Origin: Paenibacillus sp. Root52
GTDB lineage: Bacteria; Bacillota; Bacilli; Paenibacillales; Paenibacillaceae
DNA length: 64,000 nucleotides
Direction: 5' to 3'
NCBI RefSeq assembly: GCF_001426865.1
Contig: NZ_LMFO01000001.1
Coordinates: forward strand, 186,001-250,000
Below are positions 1 through 8,440 of this stretch, piece by piece. Each line of letters starts with the position of its first letter. Positions within the stretch are counted from its first letter, which is position 1. The translations under genes and the position numbers were made by a program. The notes beneath the pieces are model-generated. The model saw only the letters and a list, made by a program, of their open reading frames with translations, was not told the DNA's origin and searched no databases.

Positions 1-540
1 GAGCGTGGATTCGTTAAAGTTGACCACCAAGGTCGCACTAGCATTCCGCACATCTTCGCAATTGGTGATATCGTATCTGGTCTTGCTCTGGCGCACAAAG
101 CTTCTTATGAAGGTAAAGTGGCTGCTGAAGCAATTGCAGGACAACCATCTGTAGTAGATTACAAATGTATGCCAGCTGTTGTCTTCACAGATCCAGAATG
201 CTCCAGCGTAGGTTACACTGAAAAAGAAGCTAAAGAAAAAGGTTACAAAGTAAAAGCAGGTAAATTCCCTTATGCGGGTAACGGCCGTGCAGTATCTTTG
301 AACCATGCTGAAGGCTTCGTGAAAATCGTAGCTGACGAAGAGAGCGGCCTTGTACTGGGTTGCCAAATCGTTGGTCTGGAAGCTTCCAACCTGATTGCTG
401 AGCTTGGTCTTGCAATCGAGATGGGCGCAACTTTGGAAGATCTGGCGCTTACTATCCACGCTCACCCAACTTTGGGCGAAATCGTGATGGAAGCAGCGGA
501 ATTGGTTATGGGTCACCCGATCCACATCATCTCCCGTTAA
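1..540 (+). CDS. lpdA: Dihydrolipoyl dehydrogenase, C-terminal part (cut by window start)
   Basis: E3 flavoprotein that reoxidises the dihydrolipoyl groups of 2-oxoacid dehydrogenase complexes with NAD+. The reading frame is open from base 1, so the gene starts outside the window and 179 residues are visible. Seen: the end of the FAD domain (IFAIGDIV, which carries the FAD-binding Asp) and the whole dimerisation domain, with the catalytic HAHPTLGE segment (His-Pro plus Glu base) near the C terminus. Family knowledge: in Bacillales this gene usually closes the pdhABCD operon; that would fit the strong terminator right after it, but the upstream genes are not visible. It could be the E3 of another 2-oxoacid complex. 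Confidence 0.93.
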   Translation, partial: ERGFVKVDHQGRTSIPHIFAIGDIVSGLALAHKASYEGKVAAEAIAGQPSVVDYKCMPAVVFTDPECSSVGYTEKEAKEKGYKVKAGKFPYAGNGRAVSLNHAEGFVKIVADEESGLVLGCQIVGLEASNLIAELGLAIEMGATLEDLALTIHAHPTLGEIVMEAAELVMGHPIHIISR

Positions 541-584
541 GATCCTCTAAGCTTCGGATTCGTCCGGCATCATACGTAGATCAA

Positions 585-623
585 AGAGGTGAGTAGTGCG
601 TTAGCGCTACTCACCTTTTTTTT
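585..623 (+). terminator. Rho-independent terminator after lpdA
   Basis: Ten-base arms AGGTGAGTAG / CTACTCACCT (587-596, 607-616) followed by a run of eight T. It closes the lpdA transcript. Confidence 0.9.
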
Positions 624-814
624 GTGAGTTAAATGGCTTCCGTAGGTGAATATGTTGCACTTAGTACTGTAAAACGTGGGCAAAATTGAATATGGCTCAA
701 CTCTTTTTCCAACGTGCACAGTGTGATAAACTGTTAAGATGGTCAGACATGATGTAATTCGAGTCAATCTGGAACTGAGTGGCAACATATATAGAGATGT
801 GAGGGGAAATCAAC

Positions 815-1609
815 TTGAAAAACTATCTCGATTTATTACAAGATATATTGGACAATGGCGTACACAAAGGAGATCGTACCGGAACGGGAACACAATCTGT
901 ATTTGGTAGACAGCTTCGTTATGATCTTTCTGAAGGATTTCCACTTGTTACAACAAAACGAATTCATCTTAAATCGGTGATCCATGAGCTTTTATGGTTC
1001 CTGAGTGGGGATACAAACATTGCTTACTTGAAAGAAAACGGCGTGAAAATCTGGGACGATTGGGCGGATGAGAATGGTGATCTCGGACCTGTGTATGGCT
1101 CACAGTGGCGTTCGTGGGAAGCGCCAAATGGAGAGAAGATCGACCAGATCGCGGCAGTGATTGATTCGATTAAAAACAACCCAGATTCTAGACGTCATCT
1201 TGTAAGTGCGTGGAATGTGGCCGAAATTAACCACATGAAGCTTCCGCCATGCCATTTCGCGTTTCAGTTTTATGTTGCAGAGGGTAAATTATCATGTATG
1301 CTTACCATGCGTTCAGTAGATACGTTCTTGGGTCTGCCGTTTAACATTGCCAGTTATGCGCTTCTAACACATATGATTGCGCAACAATGTGATCTTGAGG
1401 TGGGTGAGTTCATCTGGTCAGGTGGAGATGTGCATATCTATTCAAACCATGTAGAGCAGGTCAAAACTCAACTGGCGCGTGAACCTTTTGCATTACCTAA
1501 ATTGGTAATTAAGCGCAAGCCAGAATCCATTTTTGACTATAAGTTTGAAGATTTCGAATTTGAGAACTATCAGCACCATCCAGGCATTAAAGCTCCAATT
1601 GCAGTATAA
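815..1609 (+). CDS. thyA: Thymidylate synthase
   Basis: Converts dUMP to dTMP with methylenetetrahydrofolate, producing dihydrofolate. It is 264 residues, the usual length of the short ThyA class. Seen: catalytic Cys146 in [12 protein letters not shown], the paired phosphate-binding Arg126-Arg127, the substrate motif around [14 protein letters not shown] and the conserved C terminus ending in KAPIAV. The start is TTG at 815, chosen because GAGGGG lies eight bases upstream and no better start fits. dfrA follows after about 50 bases and recycles the dihydrofolate made here, so the two very probably form one operon. An extended -10-like TGATAAACT near 724 is a possible promoter but has no clear -35. 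Confidence 0.97.
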   Translation: MKNYLDLLQDILDNGVHKGDRTGTGTQSVFGRQLRYDLSEGFPLVTTKRIHLKSVIHELLWFLSGDTNIAYLKENGVKIWDDWADENGDLGPVYGSQWRSWEAPNGEKIDQIAAVIDSIKNNPDSRRHLVSAWNVAEINHMKLPPCHFAFQFYVAEGKLSCMLTMRSVDTFLGLPFNIASYALLTHMIAQQCDLEVGEFIWSGGDVHIYSNHVEQVKTQLAREPFALPKLVIKRKPESIFDYKFEDFEFENYQHHPGIKAPIAV

Positions 1610-1660
1610 AATGCAGAAGCGGAATCGATATTGATTTTGGATTGAAGGAGTGTATAACTG

Positions 1661-2149
1661 TTGAGCATTGAACTTGTATGGGCGATGGGGGAGAATGGCG
1701 TGATTGGCTTAAATAATTCACTGCCGTGGCATTTACCCAAAGATATGGCCTTTTTCAAACAACAAACGTTGAACAAAACCATTATTATGGGACGTAATAC
1801 GTGGGAATCTTTTGGTGGCAAACCACTCCCTAAACGTCGTAATATCGTCATAACTAGAGACTTAGACTACAAAGCAGAGCAAGCTGAAGTGGTTCACACC
1901 ATCGAAGAGGGTCTAAGTGTAACGCAAGGGGAAGAGTTGTGTGTAATCGGTGGTTCACAGGTTTATCGTGAATTTTTACCGTTTGCCGACCGTCTTGTTG
2001 TCACTAAGATTCATGAACATTTTGAGGGAGATACGTTTTTCCCCGAAGTGGATTGGTCTGAATGGGAGCTAATTAAGCAAGTTGAAGGCGAACAGGATGA
2101 GAAAAACGTCCACGCGTTTACCTTCGAGTTTTATGAACGTAAACAATAA
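1661..2149 (+). CDS. dfrA: Dihydrofolate reductase
   Basis: NADPH-dependent reduction of dihydrofolate to tetrahydrofolate; chromosomal housekeeping enzyme and target of trimethoprim. 162 residues, normal for the family. Seen: N-terminal WAMGENGVIGLNNSLPW, catalytic acid Asp28 in LPKDMAFFK, the NADPH-binding IIMGRNTWESFG and the later CVIGGSQVYREF motif. TTG start at 1661 with GAAGGAG ten bases upstream. It is the second gene of the thyA-dfrA pair, a common arrangement in Firmicutes. Nothing in the sequence suggests an acquired resistance allele. Confidence 0.96.
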   Translation: MSIELVWAMGENGVIGLNNSLPWHLPKDMAFFKQQTLNKTIIMGRNTWESFGGKPLPKRRNIVITRDLDYKAEQAEVVHTIEEGLSVTQGEELCVIGGSQVYREFLPFADRLVVTKIHEHFEGDTFFPEVDWSEWELIKQVEGEQDEKNVHAFTFEFYERKQ

Positions 2150-2207
2150 GATGGAACATAGCTTCAATCGATTTATACGTTTTGAAGTGATTTATAAAAA
2201 AAATGTT

Positions 2208-2257
2208 GAGGCGCTGATTACGAAATATTCGTGAACAGCGTCTTTTTCAATTTTTTC
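2208..2257 (+). terminator. Terminator after thyA-dfrA
   Basis: Stem GAGGCGCTG (2208-2216) with CAGCGTCTT (2236-2244), extended inside by TACGAA / TTCGTG, then T-rich sequence. Confidence 0.75.
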
Positions 2258-2778
2258 AGAACATTTTAATCTGCAAAAAAATGGTATATAACATTTATGT
2301 AACATAAAGCATGGGGGATTATGTATAATATACATATAGATCAGCTGTCATAAGACAAATAGTGTAAAAGTTGTAGGCATTCAACGTTGTAAAGCCCTAA
2401 AATAAGCGTAATATTCGGAAAAAAGCATCATATAGGCACAAATTAGTTGATATTAATGGTAAATTATCTGACATTTACGTGACGTTCTGAACTGTGAAAT
2501 GACCAACGCACGCCTGTTTTTATAATGAAATAACACATATTGCACCAAAATTAGGGGATTGACCATGAGTAGATTGTGACGATATGATGTATAAAATACA
2601 AATAATTATGCGGATAATCCATTTAATATTCAGATGTCGAAATGCTACTATAATTGAAATATCTTCGAGAAGATTTTGTGATACAATAGACAAAAAACTC
2701 AGATCATGAGTAATCCATTTCATATAGAATCGTGCAGATGAAGGGATTAAGACAAGAACGGATGGGGGAAAACGTAAG
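2258..2778. other. AT-rich gap upstream of gltD with two palindromes
   Basis: No credible gene in 520 bases. It holds two perfect 7-1-7 palindromes whose centres are 27 bp apart: TTTATGTAACATAAA (2294-2308) and ATGTATAATATACAT (2321-2335). An extended -10-like TGATACAAT (2679-2687) without a clear -35 is the best promoter candidate for gltD. I recognised no riboswitch or GlnR/TnrA box. Confidence 0.5.
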
Positions 2779-4266
2779 ATGTCTACACCTACTGGATTTA
2801 TGGAATACAAACGGCAATTGCCAGCGGATCGCGAGCCAGCGGAGCGGATTAAGGATTGGGAAGAGTTTCATAAACATATGGCCGAAGAAGAGCTCAGAAC
2901 ACAAGGTGCACGATGCATGGATTGTGGTACCCCGTATTGCCATACAGGTATAGATATGATTGGTGGCACGTCAGGATGCCCCGTGCATAACCTGATTCCG
3001 GAATGGAACAACCTTGTCTACCGCGGATTGTGGAGAGAAGCACTTGAGCGTCTTCACAAAACGAATAACTTCCCTGAGTTTACAGGTCGTGTCTGTCCAG
3101 CTCCTTGTGAAGGATCTTGTACCGTTGGATTGATTGGTCAGCCTGTAACCATTAAAACGATAGAAGAAGCGATTATTGAAAAAGGGTTTGAAGAAGGATG
3201 GGTAGTTCCTCAACCTCCAGAGAAACGCACGGGTAAACGTGTAGCTGTTGTTGGTTCGGGTCCAGCAGGACTTGCAACTGCGGCTCAATTGAACAAAGCA
3301 GGTCACACTGTAACAGTATATGAGCGTTCTGACCGTGTGGGTGGTTTGTTGATGTACGGTATTCCAACAATGAAATTAGATAAAAAAGTAGTTCAACGTC
3401 GTGTGGACTTGCTTGAAGCAGAAGGCGTTCAATTCATTACAAATACAGAGATCGGTAAAGATATTCCTGCACAGCAACTGGTAGACGATTATGATGCTGT
3501 TGTATTGTGTGGTGGCGCAACCAAACCTCGTGAATTCAACATTGAAGGTAGTGACCTGAAAGGCGTGCATTACGCTATGGACTTCCTCAATAGTAGCATT
3601 AAGAGCTATTTGGATTCTAACTTGGAGGATGGTAACTATATGTCTGCACAAGACAAAGATGTTATCGTTATCGGTGGCGGGGACACTGGCTCTGACTGTG
3701 TAGCTACATCGCTTCGTCATGGTTGTCGTACGATTACTCAGTTTGGTACTCACACTCAAGCACCTATGGAGCGTGACCGGATTAATAATCCTTGGCCACA
3801 GTTCCCTAATGTGTACACGTTAGATTACGCTCAAGAAGAAGCCAAAGCGTTGTTTGGTCAAGATCCGCGTGAATTCTCCATCATGACAACGAAATTTGTT
3901 GGTGATGAAGAAGGCAACTTGAAAGAGTTGCATACCGTTCAGATTGAGCGTATCGTGGATGAGACAGGTCGCAAAATCTATCAACCAATCCCTGGAACAG
4001 AGCGCGTTTTCCCTGCTCAAATGGCGATGATTGCAATCGGTTTTGATGGGCCAGAACAGACATTGGTAGAACAATTGGGACTTGCAACAGACCGTCGTAC
4101 CAATGTTAAAGCCCGCTATGGTAAATACAACACGAACGTTGATAAAGTATTTGCAGCAGGCGACATGCGTCGTGGACAAAGTCTTGTTGTATGGGCAATC
4201 AATGAAGGTCGCGAAGCAGCTCGTGAAGTTGATAAATATTTGATGGGAGCTACGGTTCTCGTATAA
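2779..4266 (+). CDS. gltD: Glutamate synthase (NADPH) small subunit
   Basis: Electron-input subunit of GOGAT: FAD and Fe-S protein that passes electrons from NADPH to the large subunit, which makes glutamate from glutamine and 2-oxoglutarate. 495 residues, normal length. Seen: N-terminal iron-sulfur cysteines (CMDCGTPYC at 46-54, then Cys67, 106, 110, 114), FAD fold GSGPAG at 159-164, NADPH fold GGGDTG at 299-304, and C-terminal AAGDMRRGQSLVVWAI. ATG start with GGGGGA upstream. Odd: no large subunit gltA/gltB lies beside it; the neighbours are dfrA and fur. Either the partner is elsewhere, or this is one of the GltD-like proteins that serve other acceptors. Confidence 0.93.
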   Translation: MSTPTGFMEYKRQLPADREPAERIKDWEEFHKHMAEEELRTQGARCMDCGTPYCHTGIDMIGGTSGCPVHNLIPEWNNLVYRGLWREALERLHKTNNFPEFTGRVCPAPCEGSCTVGLIGQPVTIKTIEEAIIEKGFEEGWVVPQPPEKRTGKRVAVVGSGPAGLATAAQLNKAGHTVTVYERSDRVGGLLMYGIPTMKLDKKVVQRRVDLLEAEGVQFITNTEIGKDIPAQQLVDDYDAVVLCGGATKPREFNIEGSDLKGVHYAMDFLNSSIKSYLDSNLEDGNYMSAQDKDVIVIGGGDTGSDCVATSLRHGCRTITQFGTHTQAPMERDRINNPWPQFPNVYTLDYAQEEAKALFGQDPREFSIMTTKFVGDEEGNLKELHTVQIERIVDETGRKIYQPIPGTERVFPAQMAMIAIGFDGPEQTLVEQLGLATDRRTNVKARYGKYNTNVDKVFAAGDMRRGQSLVVWAINEGREAAREVDKYLMGATVLV

Positions 4267-4282
4267 CTCATATCGTTATTGC

Positions 4283-4312
4283 AACCCTCGCCATGATGGC
4301 GGGGGTTTTTTA
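4283..4312 (+). terminator. Terminator after gltD
   Basis: CCCTCGCC / GGCGGGGG hairpin with a four-base loop and a T6 tail. Confidence 0.9.
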
Positions 4313-4586
4313 TTTGCTTTCTATATTACTTTCTATGTTACGTTCTATCTGCTTTTTATCTGTTCTTTATTTGTTTTGGGAATATAGAACAAGTTAGATC
4401 AATTACTTAGTCATTCCGTAGTTAAGACTGCGTCGTTTGCGTTTTTTTAGTGTAAGTGTGAGGTAGAGCATTGCTTTTTATTCCCTAAAGATTTATTATT
4501 ATATTATAATAATTATAAATAAGAGATTTTTAAAATATGAAAATCAATGACGTGAACACATATAATATTCGGAGGTGCAACCAACT
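4313..4586 (+). other. AT-rich promoter region of fur
   Basis: Between the gltD terminator and fur. It carries a PerR box (4504-4518, listed separately) embedded in a run of A/T inverted repeats, and the GGAGGTG ribosome site at 4571-4577. I see no other element. Confidence 0.6.
4504..4518 (+). promoter_or_regulatory. PerR box upstream of fur
   Basis: TTATAATAATTATAA is an exact match to the 7-1-7 Bacillus PerR consensus TTATAATNATTATAA. It overlaps a second perfect 9-1-9 palindrome (4495-4513) and lies 69 bases before the fur start. In B. subtilis fur itself belongs to the PerR regulon, so peroxide control of fur is expected here. The site call is inference from the match. Confidence 0.75.
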
Positions 4587-5078
4587 ATGGCAACGAATAG
4601 GGACAAATGCATTTCAGACCAGATTTATGATATTAAGAAGCAATTGGTTGAGAAAGGATACAAGTTGACTCAACAACGTGAAGTGACCGTGCGTGTGTTA
4701 CTTGAGCATGAAAAGGATCATTTTAGCGCCGAAGAAGTCTTCTTACTTGTAAAAGAACAATTCCCTGAGATTGGCCTTGCAACGGTATATCGCACACTTG
4801 AATTGTTAAGTGATCTGCAAGTGGTAGAGAAAATTAATTTTGGAGATGGGGCTGCGCGGTTTGATCTACGTAGTACGGACGGGTCTCATCATCATCACCA
4901 TCTCATTTGTACAGACTGCGGCAGTGTAGAGGAGATTATGGAGGATGGTCTGTTACGTTTAGAACAGCAAATTGAGCGGCAATATGGATTTGCCGTTACG
5001 GATCATCGACTTGATTTTCAAGGCGTATGCAAGGAATGTAGACAAAAACGAGCTTTAAATGAGCCGGCTGCTGGGTAA
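4587..5078 (+). CDS. fur: Ferric uptake regulator Fur
   Basis: Fe(II)-sensing transcriptional repressor of iron uptake genes. 163 residues. Seen: N-terminal winged helix with LTQQREVTVRVLL and the recognition segment IGLATVYRTLELL, a histidine-rich metal site (five His at 101-105), and two CxxC pairs (108/111 and 148/151) for structural zinc. The pattern GLATVYRTLELL followed by VEKINFGDG is that of Bacillus Fur rather than PerR or Zur. The start is ATG 4587, not the in-frame GTG at 4575, because that GTG is part of the GGAGGTG ribosome site. A PerR box precedes it and a terminator follows. Confidence 0.9.
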   Translation: MATNRDKCISDQIYDIKKQLVEKGYKLTQQREVTVRVLLEHEKDHFSAEEVFLLVKEQFPEIGLATVYRTLELLSDLQVVEKINFGDGAARFDLRSTDGSHHHHHLICTDCGSVEEIMEDGLLRLEQQIERQYGFAVTDHRLDFQGVCKECRQKRALNEPAAG

Positions 5079-5113
5079 TTCCCTCGTGGAGGGATGCTCC
5101 CGGACTCAAAATC

Positions 5114-5122
5114 TGATATAAT
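5114..5122 (+). promoter_or_regulatory. Extended -10 promoter before topB
   Basis: TGATATAAT, a perfect extended -10, lies in the fur-topB gap without a good -35. A transcript from it would run straight into the GC-rich hairpin at 5136-5167, so that hairpin may attenuate topB as well as end fur. Confidence 0.5.
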
Positions 5123-5135
5123 ATGTTTCAGAAGC

Positions 5136-5167
5136 AAGGGGCTTCCGTGGGCGGAAGGCCCCTTTTT
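5136..5167 (+). terminator. Hairpin between fur and topB
   Basis: AAGGGGCTTCCG / CGGAAGGCCCC with four-base loop and T5. Terminator for fur; it sits downstream of a candidate topB promoter. Confidence 0.8.
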
Positions 5168-5204
5168 GCCGTCGTGCGGACGGTGAAGGAGGAGAGATGG
5201 ACGG

Positions 5205-7547
5205 ATGAAGACACTGGTTATAGCGGAGAAGCCTGATATGGGTCGAACCATTGCCGCCGTCATAGAACCAAAAGCCAAGAACAATCGCAGTTACCTCGAA
5301 GGGGAGCATTACATCATCACTTGGGCGATTGGTCATTTGCTCGGACTGGCTGAACCAGATGCATATGATACGAAGTATAAGCGTTGGAACATCGCTGACT
5401 TACCCATCATTCCGGATCAGTTCAAAATCGTACCTAACCCCAAAACGAAGGATCAATTGAAGATCATCGGAGAACTTTCCAAACGCGCTTCTGCTATTAT
5501 CAATGCATGTGACGCAGGGCGTGAGGGTCAGTATATCTTCGCGCTGATCCAGCAGCAGTTGAAGCTTCGTCAGCCGGTTAAACGATTATGGATATCGGAT
5601 CTGACTGCCGCAAGTATCCAAAAAGGATTTGATGGGCTGAAGGATGCATCGGAGTTTGAAAATCTTACACATGCTGCTCGTGCACGAAGCGAGGCAGATT
5701 GGCTGATCGGAATGAATGCTTCACGCGCTTTCACGACACGGCACAATGCGCTGTTGTCTGTTGGACGTGTTCAGACACCGGTACTCGCATTGATCTATGA
5801 TCGAGAGATTGAGATTGAAGCTTTTCAGTCGCAGACCTTTTATGAAGTGGCGGCTTGGTTTCGTCAGGAAGGTGTTGAATATCGTGGCTTGCGTCAAGGT
5901 GACAAACTCACTGATCCAGAGGCAGCGGAGGCAATTGCAGCCAGTGTGAAGGGCAAGACAGGGCATATCACCAAATATGAAGCAAAACAAACGAAGGAAT
6001 ATCCCTACCGGTTGTACGATCTCACACTTTTGCAGCGTGAGGCGAATGCGAAATTTGGTTATGGTGCGAAGAAAACGTTGGACATTGCCCAAGCCTTATA
6101 TGAAAAACATAAGGTAATCTCGTATCCACGTACGAACTCCAACTATGTGACGGAACAGAATATTGAAGGCATGCACAAAACGCTGAATTTATTGAAAAAT
6201 GGAACGTACAGTGAGCTAGCTCAAGGAGCTAAGCCAGAACTGGTACACAAAAATAATAAAGGGGTCTGTAACCCATCACGGGTTGAAGATCACCATGCGA
6301 TTTTGCCAACGTTGAAGCGACCAGGTACATTATCCAAGGATGAACAGAACATCTATGATCTGATCGTTAGACGTTTTTTATCTCATTTTTACCCACCAGC
6401 CGAGTATAAACAGCACACCGTACTAACAGAGGTTGAACAGCATCAGTTCAAAACGTCTGTGAAGGAGTTATTGTCATTAGGTTGGAAAGTGGTACTCTCT
6501 TCATCAGATCAGGAACAGAGTGGCTCTGGGAAGAAGAAAACCAAAAAGAATGGTAATGAAGAAGAGGAAGCGGAGGAGTGGACGGACAAGTCCTTCTCCG
6601 TTCAGCCTGAATTACCTGTTCAATGCACGAAGAGTGAATTCAAGGAGAAAGCTACCCAGCCTCCAAAAAGTTATACCGAAGGTACGTTGCTCAAGGCGAT
6701 GGAGAGTGCCGGGAAGCAGATCGAGAATGAAGAGCTTCGTGATGCCATGAAAGACAGTGGATTAGGAACACCGGCAACGCGGGCTGCTACGATTGAGCGT
6801 CTCAAAAATGTTGGTTATATTACTATGCAGGGCAAAAAGATGCAACTTACGCTCAAAGGGCGAACGGCCATCGAATTAATTCGACGAGCAGGTGTAGATC
6901 TCTTAACATCTCCAGAAATGACAGGTCAATGGGAACGGAGATTGTACCAAATCTCCAAAGGAGAAGCGGGACAAGACAAGTTTATGGAGAACGTGAAAAA
7001 GTTTACCATGTCGATTATTGATAAGGTTAAGGTGCAAGCTCCTGCGCCAGCAGATGCATTTGGTGAAGATGCTCGTGGCAGTCGAGGTAAAGGCAAGGGC
7101 GCTAGTAGCAAAGGGAACAGGGCTAAAACTTCAACCAGAACAGCGGCTAGTTCTTCTGCATCAACGTCACGTTCATCTTCAGGAGCTTCTGGCAACGCCC
7201 GTAGCGCCACTGGTACAGCAGCTAAAACTAAGACGACTGTTGCTGTTTCTAATCCGTCTGGTGCTCGTGAGCTGTTGGCTCCGTGCCCTGCACCTGGTTG
7301 TACGGGCCAGATCATTGAAGGTAAAAAAGGTTATGGATGCACACGATTCAAAGAAGGCTGTGGCTTTGTCATCTGGAAAGAGTACATCGGCAAAAAAATA
7401 ACGAGTACGATGCTGAAATCGTTGATCGACAAAGGAAGCACACAAGTGCTGGCTTTTAAACGAAAAGACGGCAGTACCGTTAAAGCTCGTATTGTGTTGC
7501 AGGACATGCTTACCGGTAAACTGACAGCCGAGAAGATAGAGACGTAA
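5205..7547 (+). CDS. topB: DNA topoisomerase III (type IA)
   Basis: Breaks and passes single DNA strands; decatenates replication and recombination intermediates. 780 residues, somewhat longer than B. subtilis TopB. Seen: TOPRIM domain with Glu9 (VIAEKP) and the DAGRE acidic motif at 103-107, SVGRVQTPV gate segment, active-site Tyr307 in SYPRTNS, and ATRAATIERL in the main body. A Ser/Ala/Gly/Lys-rich linker of about 70 residues (about 605-675) leads to a single C-terminal zinc-ribbon-like module with CPAPGC and two further Cys. ATG start with AAGGAGGAGAG upstream. It stands alone between fur and a convergent HAD gene. Confidence 0.95.
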   Translation: MKTLVIAEKPDMGRTIAAVIEPKAKNNRSYLEGEHYIITWAIGHLLGLAEPDAYDTKYKRWNIADLPIIPDQFKIVPNPKTKDQLKIIGELSKRASAIINACDAGREGQYIFALIQQQLKLRQPVKRLWISDLTAASIQKGFDGLKDASEFENLTHAARARSEADWLIGMNASRAFTTRHNALLSVGRVQTPVLALIYDREIEIEAFQSQTFYEVAAWFRQEGVEYRGLRQGDKLTDPEAAEAIAASVKGKTGHITKYEAKQTKEYPYRLYDLTLLQREANAKFGYGAKKTLDIAQALYEKHKVISYPRTNSNYVTEQNIEGMHKTLNLLKNGTYSELAQGAKPELVHKNNKGVCNPSRVEDHHAILPTLKRPGTLSKDEQNIYDLIVRRFLSHFYPPAEYKQHTVLTEVEQHQFKTSVKELLSLGWKVVLSSSDQEQSGSGKKKTKKNGNEEEEAEEWTDKSFSVQPELPVQCTKSEFKEKATQPPKSYTEGTLLKAMESAGKQIENEELRDAMKDSGLGTPATRAATIERLKNVGYITMQGKKMQLTLKGRTAIELIRRAGVDLLTSPEMTGQWERRLYQISKGEAGQDKFMENVKKFTMSIIDKVKVQAPAPADAFGEDARGSRGKGKGASSKGNRAKTSTRTAASSSASTSRSSSGASGNARSATGTAAKTKTTVAVSNPSGARELLAPCPAPGCTGQIIEGKKGYGCTRFKEGCGFVIWKEYIGKKITSTMLKSLIDKGSTQVLAFKRKDGSTVKARIVLQDMLTGKLTAEKIET

Positions 7548-7622
7548 AAGCTCTGCATTTGGACTCTCTGGTATTGACAAATGAAACATAGGTAGAGAGT
7601 GTATTGTAATAAATACAGCACG

Positions 7623-7653
7623 AAAAGACCCTGTAAGATTACAGGGTCTTTTT
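7623..7653. terminator. Bidirectional terminator, topB / HAD gene
   Basis: AAAGACCCTGTAA / TTACAGGGTCTTT with T runs on both strands. The stop codon of the convergent HAD gene lies inside the stem, so its last codons build the terminator. Confidence 0.9.
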
Positions 7654-8397
7654 GTATTGTTGCTCGATATTCTCTTGTATAACTTTCGGTACCTCTTCAA
7701 GTGCCGTAATCGTATATAAAGCGCGTTCGGGATTAGGTTTCAGCTCCACGATATTGTATTGCCATTCATTAGGCTGCTTAATATAGATACTGTGAATTCC
7801 AGCTGTTACAGCAGGCATAATGTCTGTTCTTAAGGAATTACCAATCATCCACGTCGCTGTACGGTCAAACGTCCCCGAAGATAAAATGCCTTCCAGAGCT
7901 TCAACGTTTTTGTGTTGCCGTATATAGATGCGATCATCGAAATATGCAGATAACTTCATCTGATCAATCTTACGTTGTTGAATGACAGTTTCCCCACCAG
8001 TGTAGAGATAGAGGGCATGTCCAGCGGACTGCAGGTTCTCCAACGTTTCGACCATATGAGGATAAGGTTCTACCTCCTGATCGTACACACTCATTCCAAG
8101 TTTGCTTAAGTAGTTCTCCTCTTTGGGGGAGGTAGATCTTGCGAACTTTTGCGAGAAGTAACGATACGTATCAATCAGAGATTGAGGGAAATGGTGACTT
8201 GCGAACCCCACTTTGTTAACTCCAGTTACGTCAATCTCTAGTTGCTTCTCACGAATCTGCTGAATGGTTAGATCATCACCGTCAAACCACTCCTGCATGT
8301 TTTCGAAGAATTCACCCAGAATGAGGTTGAAGTATTTGTTACAGTATACAAGCGTATCATCTAGGTCGAACAAAATGTGTTGTTTCGTGTTGCTCAT
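7639..8397 (-). CDS. HAD-family hydrolase
   Basis: Probable small-molecule phosphatase. 252 residues. Seen: N-terminal catalytic FDLDDTL (motif I), YLYTGGE (motif II Thr), and the C-terminal acidic GNSLRTDIMPAVTAGI (motif IV). A helical cap lies between motif I and II, as in class C1 HADs, which include phosphoglycolate phosphatases and pyrimidine nucleotidases. The substrate cannot be read from sequence. The start at 8397 (MSNTK) was chosen over an upstream in-frame TTG because AAGGAGTG lies just before it. It ends in a shared terminator with topB, and lies just downstream of the ArsR-like regulator on the same strand, so the two may be cotranscribed. Confidence 0.85.
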   Translation of the reverse strand: MSNTKQHILFDLDDTLVYCNKYFNLILGEFFENMQEWFDGDDLTIQQIREKQLEIDVTGVNKVGFASHHFPQSLIDTYRYFSQKFARSTSPKEENYLSKLGMSVYDQEVEPYPHMVETLENLQSAGHALYLYTGGETVIQQRKIDQMKLSAYFDDRIYIRQHKNVEALEGILSSGTFDRTATWMIGNSLRTDIMPAVTAGIHSIYIKQPNEWQYNIVELKPNPERALYTITALEEVPKVIQENIEQQYKKTL

Positions 8398-8440
8398 ATC
8401 AAAATCACTCCTTGCAGCCGGCAACCTCAGTTTAATGCAT

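Noticed and set aside
4887..4901. Run of five histidine codons in fur
   Set aside because: Histidine-rich metal sites are normal at this place in Fur proteins; not an artificial tag.
6926..7315. Open frames of about 130 codons on both strands in the topB linker
   Set aside because: They are shadows of the Ser/Ala/Gly/Lys-rich linker of TopB; no ribosome site and no family resemblance.
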